From assembly GCA_018400675.1 (NCBI GenBank), contig JAGYMG010000002.1, forward strand, positions 1 to 26,188: 26,188 bases of DNA, given 5' to 3'. Positions 1 to 4,997 of the stretch are shown here, one piece after another. Origin of the DNA: a bacterium (lineage in GTDB: Bacteria; Patescibacteriota; Minisyncoccia; Minisyncoccales; CG1-02-41-26). The notes under the pieces are model-generated. The model was not told the DNA's origin, ran no database searches, and worked only from the letters and a program-made list of their open reading frames with translations. The translations under genes and the position numbers were made by a program. Position 1 is the stretch's first letter, and every line of letters starts with the position of its first letter.

Positions 1-763
1 CTATGAATCTTTTTACCTTGTCATAGGCTTTTTTTTCTCCTTCAGAAAGATTTTCCAAGAACCAGGATTGGGGAATAAAGCGAATAGGTATTTTGTTAAG
101 AATAAGCTCGTAGGTTTGGGATAAATCTTTACAGCTAATGCGCAGTGATAATGATTTATATAACTGGTGAATTAAAGCAGATGATGCTTTCATCTCTTGG
201 GAAATAATCAATACATCAATGCGGCCTCTTTTTATCTGACTGATAATATTTTTCTTAGGGTCGAGAAATTTTATTACCTTATAGCCTAATTGAGGTTGCT
301 TTTCTATTTCTTTAGCTAATTTACGGGCTAATGGATTTTCTCCCAGAAAAGCAAGGCGCTGTAAGTAGAAAGAGGAGAAGAGATAATAAAAAGCTCTTCG
401 CCAGATGATTAAGAATAATCCAACAAAGGCGATGTTAATAGCTAGATTTGTTTTTGGTGTAATATTAAAAATAGGAGTGAGATAAAAGAAACTGATACCT
501 ATCAAAGCGGAAAAGAAAAGACAGCCAACTATTCGTGTCCAGAGGGTGATGCCGGGTCTGTTGAAATCTAACTCGTATAAGCCAAAGATATAAAAAACGA
601 TTAGCCAGATAGCGTAGAGCAAGGAAAAGGGGAGGATATGTTCTTGGAGAATATCCGGATTATAATTACCCCAGAATCCGAAATAACAGGTGGGGAGCAG
701 GGCCAGATAAAGAAAAATAATATCTCCAACCAATAAGATTAATTGTCTTGTCTTTTTAAACAT
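1..763 (-). CDS. Polyprenyl-phosphate sugar transferase, N-terminal part (cut by window edge)
   Basis: An open minus-strand frame runs from ATG at 763 off the left edge, giving about 254 residues of N-terminus. It begins MFKKTRQLILLVGD and has several hydrophobic membrane segments in the first 130 residues, including the FGLYEL stretch that follows the N-terminal helices in the EpsC/WbaP/FlaA1-like sugar transferase family. A soluble Rossmann-like part follows (LAFLGENPLARKLAKEIE, then LGYKVIKFLD), as in the CoA-binding-like domain of these enzymes. Family members transfer the first sugar-phosphate onto undecaprenyl phosphate at the cytoplasmic membrane to start glycan synthesis. The catalytic sugar-transferase domain would lie beyond the edge and is not seen, so the exact substrate is unknown. 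It is divergent from a Wzy/WaaL-like gene, which supports a glycan role. No Shine-Dalgarno is visible. Confidence 0.75.
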   Translation of the reverse strand, partial: MFKKTRQLILLVGDIIFLYLALLPTCYFGFWGNYNPDILQEHILPFSLLYAIWLIVFYIFGLYELDFNRPGITLWTRIVGCLFFSALIGISFFYLTPIFNITPKTNLAINIAFVGLFLIIWRRAFYYLFSSFYLQRLAFLGENPLARKLAKEIEKQPQLGYKVIKFLDPKKNIISQIKRGRIDVLIISQEMKASSALIHQLYKSLSLRISCKDLSQTYELILNKIPIRFIPQSWFLENLSEGEKKAYDKVKRFI

Positions 764-896
764 CCTTTAATAAGCTATTTAATAATTATCATTTAATTTT
801 TTCTAAAAATCAAACCCAGCAGCTCATTATTTGATTTTTTAGATTAAAGACAGTAGTATAAAATATTATTATAAATAATTAATGCCTTATTGAACA
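764..896. promoter_or_regulatory. Divergent intergenic region with a 10-bp AT inverted repeat
   Basis: This AT-rich gap separates two divergent glycan genes and must hold both promoters. A perfect 10-bp inverted repeat, AAAAATCAAA at 805-814 and TTTGATTTTT at 830-839, flanks a 15-base spacer. TATAAA-like hexamers at 857-862 and 870-875 could be -10 elements for the plus-strand gene, but no good -35 is placed for them. The repeat could be an operator or an AT-rich terminator-like structure. The promoter assignment is inference. Confidence 0.35.
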
Positions 897-2981
897 ATGG
901 GTAAAAAATCAAGAGAAAAAAGAAAAAAGCGGGAAGAAAAAGAAAACAGCATAGCTCATGCAAGGGTTAAAGAAAAAAGAGAACCAGAACCTTTTCTTTT
1001 TAATATTATTCTCTTTGGCGTCTATGCTATTCTTTTTACCCCCTTGTTCTTAGACACGGGAGCCTATTTCCCTTTTGTTGGGCCTAAGAGTCTCTATTTC
1101 ATGGGACTAATTCAGATTATCTTTTTCCTCTGGCTCTATTTAGCTATTAATTATAAGCGCTACCGGCCGAGGCTCAGTACAATTTTAGTGTCTTTCTTCT
1201 TGTTCTTAACCGTGCTTTTCCTTAGTTCTATTTTCGGGGTGGACTTTTCCCGTTCTTTTTGGTCTAAATTTGAAAGAATGACGGGTTTCTTGATGTGGCT
1301 TCATTTGTTTGGTTTCTTTTTGGTGCTCTCTTCTGTTTTCAGAATGAAGGAGTGGGGAAAAATTTTTATTATCTCCGTATCCGTTGCTACTCTTATTGGT
1401 ATCTGTTCACTTTTGGGTATAGCCGGAATAGAACCACTTCAGATGTCTGAAAAAGGTGCTTTTACTATTGGTAATACCTCTTTCTTGGGCACGTATTTAC
1501 TTTTTAATGCTTTGATTGCACTTTGGCTTTTTTCTCAAGAGAAAAGCCGAGCCTGGCAGAGCGGCTTCTTAGTTGCTATAGCCTTGATGATATCAGCTAC
1601 CTGGCTTTCCGGGGCTAGAGCGGCAACTCTTTCCTTTTTTGGCGGCTTAGGATTGCTAACTCTGCTTTGGCTTGCTTTCCGAGTGGAGAATAATAAGGTT
1701 CGTATTGTTGGTAAGCTTATTTTATTCTTTTCAGTAATAGCTGTCTTAGTGGGTTTAGTGCTTTTATTTCTGCCTGAAAATGCCTTAGAACATAATATAG
1801 TTAGAGATAAATTTATTGAATTAACCAGCCGAGCCCGTTTTGTTAATTGGGAAATGGCTACAAAGGGTTTTCTAGAACGGCCGCTTTTAGGATGGGGACC
1901 GGAGACCTACACATTGGTTTTTAGAAAATATTTTAATCCTTGCCTTTTTATTAAAGAGTGTGGGGGAGAGGTATGGTTTGACAGGGCACATAATATTGTT
2001 TTTGATACCTTGGTTACCACGGGGCTGTTAGGAATAATTACTTATTTGGGAATCTTTTTGAGTTATTTCTTTATTCTGACAAAAAAATACTTTAAATCAC
2101 ATTCTATTGATTTCTGGACATTTGGAATATTAATAGTGATTCCGGTAGCTTACTTTGCTCAGAATCTGACAGTTTTTGATATGGCAACTAGCTTAATGAT
2201 GTTTGTTCTCGTATTAAGCTTTGTTAGTTTTCTTAACGATAGAAACAAGAAAAGAGATAATAGCGATTTGATAGCTAGGCATTCTTGGGTAGCAGGTCTT
2301 CTGGCTATAACTTTCTTATTTACCTTTTTCCAATTTGTTGTCCGACCGTATCAAGCAGATCGCTTAGTTATTTCAACTGTTATAGAAAAAAATCCAGATG
2401 AACGATTAGCTCTGTATGAAAAAGTCTTGACGACTTCGGCAATGGGGAAATACCAGTTAAGGACGTTTATGGGCCAACAGACAGAAGAGTTTATCCGTAA
2501 TAATGCTAAAACATTATCTATTAACGATGCCAAAAAAGAATTAGACATTGCTATTAGCAAGCTGGAAAAATCAATAGAAGAATCTCCTCTTGATTTAAAA
2601 ACTAGTTTAAGGCTGGCCTATCTTTATAATATTTATGGAACAGGTGACCCGGAAAAATTTGATTTAGCTGAAAAATACGGAGAAATGAGTATTGATTTAT
2701 CACCGACTAATCAGCAAGGTTATTGGGTATTGGCGCAGACAAAATTATATAAACAAGAATTTGACGAAGCTCTCAATCTTGCCCAACAAGCAATAGACTT
2801 AGAACCACGTAATTTCCAAGCTCACGAGATAGCTCTTCAGATTGCTCGAGGAACGCAAAACCAGGAAGCAATCTTGAGAATACTTAAAGAGGCTTTAGAG
2901 ATAAACCCCGAATGGCAATCGCGGTTAAATAGCATCTTAAGCAATGAGAAAGAGGCAACAAGTTCAGAGAATCAGGAATAG
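897..2981 (+). CDS. O-antigen ligase/polymerase-like (Wzy/WaaL) membrane protein with C-terminal TPRs
   Basis: The 694-residue protein starts with a very basic stretch (KKSREKRKKREEKE), then has about ten or more hydrophobic segments between residues 35 and 455. Family signatures of the O-antigen ligase/polymerase group are visible: GNTSFLGTYLL near 192, LSGARAATLSF near 237, LGWGPETY near 331 and FDRAHNIVFDTLVTTGLLGI at 361-380, which contains the HN motif of the large periplasmic loop region. After the last membrane segment a soluble tail (about 470-694) carries tetratricopeptide-like repeats, such as KLYKQEFDEALNLAQQAIDL followed by EPRNFQAHE. The family joins or polymerises lipid-linked glycans outside the membrane, or attaches glycans to proteins. 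Which reaction applies here cannot be told. The divergent sugar transferase is a plausible partner. The ATG at 897 has no Shine-Dalgarno. Confidence 0.8.
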   Translation: MGKKSREKRKKREEKENSIAHARVKEKREPEPFLFNIILFGVYAILFTPLFLDTGAYFPFVGPKSLYFMGLIQIIFFLWLYLAINYKRYRPRLSTILVSFFLFLTVLFLSSIFGVDFSRSFWSKFERMTGFLMWLHLFGFFLVLSSVFRMKEWGKIFIISVSVATLIGICSLLGIAGIEPLQMSEKGAFTIGNTSFLGTYLLFNALIALWLFSQEKSRAWQSGFLVAIALMISATWLSGARAATLSFFGGLGLLTLLWLAFRVENNKVRIVGKLILFFSVIAVLVGLVLLFLPENALEHNIVRDKFIELTSRARFVNWEMATKGFLERPLLGWGPETYTLVFRKYFNPCLFIKECGGEVWFDRAHNIVFDTLVTTGLLGIITYLGIFLSYFFILTKKYFKSHSIDFWTFGILIVIPVAYFAQNLTVFDMATSLMMFVLVLSFVSFLNDRNKKRDNSDLIARHSWVAGLLAITFLFTFFQFVVRPYQADRLVISTVIEKNPDERLALYEKVLTTSAMGKYQLRTFMGQQTEEFIRNNAKTLSINDAKKELDIAISKLEKSIEESPLDLKTSLRLAYLYNIYGTGDPEKFDLAEKYGEMSIDLSPTNQQGYWVLAQTKLYKQEFDEALNLAQQAIDLEPRNFQAHEIALQIARGTQNQEAILRILKEALEINPEWQSRLNSILSNEKEATSSENQE

Positions 2982-2993
2982 CAGAAGTTAATC

Positions 2994-3022
2994 TTGACAA
3001 AAAGGTTTAATTTTGCTAACAT
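2994..3022 (+). promoter_or_regulatory. Strong sigma-70-type promoter of small RNA 1
   Basis: A perfect -35 TTGACA (2994-2999) is followed by a 17-base spacer ending in TGC (extended -10) and by TAACAT (3017-3022). The predicted transcription start is A3028 or G3030, exactly before the first complementary block of the small RNA. No reading frame starts nearby, which argues for a non-coding transcript. Confidence 0.6.
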
Positions 3023-3027
3023 TACAG

Positions 3028-3106
3028 ACGTGAGCGTGTATGTTTTATACATACTTCATCTATGTCGGCAGAAGGCGTTAGGGAATCTAACGCTTTTTGC
3101 TTTTTT
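3028..3106 (+). ncRNA. Candidate small RNA 1 (about 79 nt)
   Basis: The stretch is bounded by a consensus-like promoter (2994-3022) and a strong intrinsic terminator (stem 3068-3100, six T at 3101-3106). It contains a 6-bp hairpin, GTATGT/ACATAC at 3038-3054, flanked by two probably unpaired blocks: GTGAGCGTG (3030-3038) and ATCTATGTC (3058-3066). Both are complementary, with one G-U pair each, to blocks in the neighbouring RNA 2 (3144-3152 and 3157-3165). It does not resemble tmRNA, SRP RNA or a riboswitch I can recognise. No open reading frame of note is present. Function unknown; existence inferred from promoter plus terminator. Confidence 0.5.
3068..3106 (+). terminator. Intrinsic terminator of small RNA 1
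   Basis: A 14-bp stem pairs GCAGAAGGCGTTAG (3068-3081) with CTAACGCTTTTTGC (3087-3100), with two G-U pairs and a 5-base loop GGAAT. TTTTTT follows at 3101-3106. It could also end read-through from the upstream glycan gene. Confidence 0.75.
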
Positions 3107-3125
3107 ATTATTGATAAGTTATAAT
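3097..3125 (+). promoter_or_regulatory. Promoter of small RNA 2, overlapping the preceding terminator
   Basis: TTGCTT (3097-3102), a 17-base spacer and a perfect TATAAT (3120-3125) predict a start at G3132, which is exactly the first base of the RNA 2 stem. The -35 lies within the 3' arm and T-run of terminator 1. Confidence 0.55.
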
Positions 3126-3131
3126 TAAACT

Positions 3132-3192
3132 GGGTCGAGAGAACGCGCTCACAAAAGACATAGGTAGGAGTAAGCCCTCTCGGCCCTTTTTT
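3132..3192 (+). ncRNA. Candidate small RNA 2 (about 61 nt, single hairpin ending in U6)
   Basis: The predicted transcript begins with GGGTCGAGAG (3132-3141), pairs with CTCTCGGCCC (3177-3186; one G-U) and ends in TTTTTT (3187-3192), so the whole RNA is one terminator-like hairpin with a 35-base loop. The loop carries CGCGCTCAC (3144-3152) and GACATAGGT (3157-3165), complementary to the two open blocks of small RNA 1, and a purine-rich TAGGTAGGAG segment. The blocks are in the same 5'-to-3' order in both RNAs, so they cannot form one continuous duplex. An alternative is a single read-through RNA of about 165 nt with a pseudoknot, or an element regulating murB downstream. Confidence 0.5.
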
Positions 3193-3236
3193 ATTCTTCC
3201 TCTTTTTTTCTTTTAATAGTAGAATAGATTAATACG

Positions 3237-4142
3237 ATGCAAGATATTTCTTTTAGAAAATTGAGAAAGACCTTACCCGGTTTGAAGCAATCAATCCCTT
3301 TAAAGAAATACACCAGTTTTAAGATTGGCGGACCGGCTCTTCTTTTTTTTGAAGCTCGGACAAAAAAAGATTTGATTAAAGCTGTGGGCGTAGCTAAAGA
3401 ATTAGCTATTCCCTTTTTTATTTTAGGTGGCGGTAATAATGTGCTTTTCCCGGATGCAGGATTCCCTGGACTTATTATTAAAATTAATTTTTCTCAGATT
3501 GAATATCGCGGTAACAGTTGTTATAGCGAAGCCGGAGCTTTATTGGGCAGGTTAGCCAATCTTTTCTTAAAGCACGGCACGCTGGGCTTGGAATGGGCGG
3601 CTGGTATTCCGGGCAGCGTAGGTGGAGCGGTGAGAGGCAATGCCGGCGCTTTTGGCGGAGCAATATCTGATCTTATAGAGACAGTGGAATTCTTGGAATT
3701 AAGAGAAGATAATTTTCTTATCAGGGAAGAAGAGCGAGAGATGCTTAATTTTTCTTATCGCGATAGTATTTTCAAGAAAAACAAGCATTGGGTTATTTTG
3801 TCTCTGTTGTTGCGCAGGGAACAGGGTGATAAGAAAGAGATAAACAGAAAGATGAAAGATCTTTTGAAATTAAGAAAGACAAGTCAGCCCTTGCAATATC
3901 CTTCTGCGGGGTCTGTTTTTAAGAACCCACTGGATAATTCGGCTAAACAATTAATCAACAATGCTGGTCTGGCCGGGGCAAGGGTCGGTGGGGCTAAGAT
4001 TTCGGAGAAGCATCCTAACTTTATTATTAATGTAGACAGAGCTAAGAGCAAAGATGTTGTGGATTTGATTCAGTTAGCCAAAGAAAAGGTTAAAAAAGAA
4101 TCGGGGATAGAGCTAGAAGAAGAACTGGAAATTGTAAGCTGA
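3237..4142 (+). CDS. murB: UDP-N-acetylenolpyruvoylglucosamine reductase MurB
   Basis: MurB reduces UDP-GlcNAc-enolpyruvate to UDP-MurNAc with NADPH and FAD in the cytoplasm, the second committed step of peptidoglycan precursor synthesis. FAD-binding motifs are clear: TSFKIGG (26-32), LGGGNNVL (63-70) and the glycine-rich AAGIPGSVGGAVRGNAGAFG (121-140). Further family motifs are YRDS (174-177) and PSAGSVFKNP (222-231), whose Ser226 matches the catalytic proton donor, and a C-terminal acidic stretch with the expected glutamate near 294-298. At 301 residues it has the length of the shorter (type II) MurB enzymes. A -10-like TAGAAT (3220-3225) ends 11 bases before the ATG, and there is no Shine-Dalgarno, so the transcript may be almost leaderless. 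It ends in TGA. Confidence 0.95.
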   Translation: MQDISFRKLRKTLPGLKQSIPLKKYTSFKIGGPALLFFEARTKKDLIKAVGVAKELAIPFFILGGGNNVLFPDAGFPGLIIKINFSQIEYRGNSCYSEAGALLGRLANLFLKHGTLGLEWAAGIPGSVGGAVRGNAGAFGGAISDLIETVEFLELREDNFLIREEEREMLNFSYRDSIFKKNKHWVILSLLLRREQGDKKEINRKMKDLLKLRKTSQPLQYPSAGSVFKNPLDNSAKQLINNAGLAGARVGGAKISEKHPNFIINVDRAKSKDVVDLIQLAKEKVKKESGIELEEELEIVS

Positions 4143-4151
4143 AAAATGCTC

Positions 4152-4181
4152 TTGACATTAAAATTAGGAGTGAAATAATTA
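4152..4181 (+). promoter_or_regulatory. Promoter for the histone-like gene
   Basis: Perfect TTGACA (4152-4157), an 18-base spacer and TAATTA (4176-4181). It lies just past the murB stop and implies a leader of about 155 bases before the ATG at 4343, which is unusual in this window where other leaders look very short. Confidence 0.5.
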
Positions 4182-4187
4182 GGTAAT

Positions 4188-4342
4188 ATTATTTAGAGGA
4201 GGAAGTTTTAAATTATATTGTGCTATTGGCCAGGCAAATAAGTCAGTTGTCTAAAAGATAACTGGTCAGTCGGCTATTTGCTCAATGATTTTTATCTTTT
4301 AAAGATTTAATTCTTAAAAGAAAAATAAAATTTTCTAAAAAA
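4188..4342 (+). other. Long structured 5' leader with an orphan Shine-Dalgarno
   Basis: The leader of the histone-like gene can fold GCAAATA (4234-4240) with TATTTGC (4275-4281), enclosing CAGTT (4244-4248) with AACTG (4260-4264). Near the start, TCTTTTAA and TTAAAAGA (about 4293-4321) can also pair. A full GAGGAGG (4196-4202) has no start codon at normal distance. The nearest small frame, GTG at 4220, would give 13 residues and is 17 bases away. A regulatory leader is inference. Confidence 0.35.
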
Positions 4343-4498
4343 ATGGTGAAGAAAAAAACCACTAAGAAGAAGACAACCGCAAAGAAGAAAACAGTAAGAA
4401 AGCCCGCTAAGAAAAAGACCACCAAGAGAAAACCCGCCAAGAAGAAGACTGTCAAGAGAAAACCCGCCAAGAAGAAGACGACGCGAAAGAAGAAATAG
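4343..4498 (+). CDS. Lysine-rich histone-H1-like peptide (51 aa), putative nucleoid protein
   Basis: The ATG at 4343 opens a 51-codon frame ending in TAG at 4496-4498. The product is almost entirely K, R, T, P, A and V, with a repeating ten-residue unit of the type RKPAKKKTVK at about 19-48 (PAKKK at 21-25, 31-35 and 41-45). This resembles the C-terminal tail of eukaryotic histone H1 and the bacterial Hc1/AlgP-type lysine-alanine-proline repeats that bind DNA or RNA through charge. It has its own promoter (4152-4181) and terminator (4525-4552), so it is a monocistronic unit. No folded domain is visible. The hydrophobic frame on the opposite strand is only the complement of the AAG-rich codons. 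DNA binding is inferred from composition; ribosome or polyanion binding is also possible. Confidence 0.75.
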   Translation: MVKKKTTKKKTTAKKKTVRKPAKKKTTKRKPAKKKTVKRKPAKKKTTRKKK

Positions 4499-4524
4499 TA
4501 TTAGCGGACTATCTAATAATCAAT

Positions 4525-4558
4525 AAACCCGTCTTCAGAATGAGACGGGTTTTGATTT
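4525..4558 (+). terminator. Intrinsic terminator after the histone-like gene
   Basis: A perfect 10-bp stem AAACCCGTCT (4525-4534) / AGACGGGTTT (4543-4552) with an 8-base loop, followed by the T-rich TGATTTTC. Confidence 0.75.
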
Positions 4559-4567
4559 TCTTCTGAC

Positions 4568-4597
4568 TTGAAAACAGGGGGATTATCCTGCTATAAT
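4568..4597 (+). promoter_or_regulatory. Promoter of hpf
   Basis: TTGAAA (4568-4573), an 18-base spacer and perfect TATAAT (4592-4597) predict a start near 4604, about 19 bases before the hpf ATG. The palindrome TGCC-TTTA-GGCA (4597-4608) overlaps the end of the -10 and the predicted start and could be an operator. Confidence 0.65.
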
Positions 4598-4622
4598 GCC
4601 TTTAGGCAAATAATCAAACAAT

Positions 4623-4928
4623 ATGAATATTATCATCAAGGAAACAAAAATATCTTTAAGACCCGAAGAAAGACAATATGTTGAGAGTAAGGTACGGGAT
4701 TTAGAAAAATTCATTAATGTAAGTGAGGACTTTGAAGTAGATGCATTCTTAGAAGTAGGCAAGACAACAGAGCACCATCGGAAAGGAGAGATATTCTTTG
4801 CTGAATGTCAGATCAGTTTGCCGAAGAAGAGCGTCCGGGCAACAGCCCAGAGGGAGAATATAAAATTAGCTGTTTGCGAGGTTAAGGATATTCTTCAGCG
4901 CCAGTTGAAAAAGTATAAGCAAGCTTAA
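4623..4928 (+). CDS. hpf: Ribosome hibernation-promoting factor, short form (HPF/RaiA family)
   Basis: The 101-residue product matches the S30AE/HPF fold: it opens with MNIIIKETKISLRPEERQYV, continues with a K-V-x-x-L-E-K-F helix near 23-31, then the ECQISLPKKSVRATAQ strand region and the final helix around VCEVKDILQRQLKKYK. Family members bind the 30S decoding centre in place of tRNA and mRNA and silence or dimerise ribosomes in stationary phase. The C-terminal dimerisation domain of long HPF is absent, so this is the short type. It has its own promoter and no Shine-Dalgarno. Its last codons and stop lie in a 20-base tandem duplication (4921-4960). The nearest downstream gene is secA, with no terminator between them. 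Confidence 0.88.
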   Translation: MNIIIKETKISLRPEERQYVESKVRDLEKFINVSEDFEVDAFLEVGKTTEHHRKGEIFFAECQISLPKKSVRATAQRENIKLAVCEVKDILQRQLKKYKQA

Positions 4929-4960
4929 CACAGTGTAAGCAAGCTTAACACAGTGTAAGC
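4921..4960. repeat. Exact 20-bp tandem duplication over the hpf stop codon
   Basis: The unit AAGCTTAACACAGTGTAAGC occurs twice without mismatch (4921-4940, 4941-4960); partial copies flank it (TAAGC at 4916-4920, AACCTTA after 4960). Each unit contains the inverted arms GCTTA and TAAGC, so the tract can form small hairpins. The hpf stop TAA is at 4926-4928 in the first unit. Confidence 0.85.
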
Positions 4961-4997
4961 AACCTTAGGGCAATTAACAGGAAGAGCTTAAAGCAAT

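Noticed and set aside
3028..3192. tmRNA, SRP RNA or 6S RNA as identity for the small-RNA region
   Set aside because: No tRNA-like ends or tag frame (tmRNA), no conserved SRP apical motif, and no long interrupted hairpin with a central bubble (6S) could be recognised.
4282..4470. Minus-strand frame encoding a 62-residue phenylalanine/leucine/valine-rich peptide with repeats
   Set aside because: It is the exact complement of the AAG/AAA-rich lysine codons of the plus-strand histone-like gene, which has its own promoter and terminator. The hydrophobicity and repeats are a by-product.
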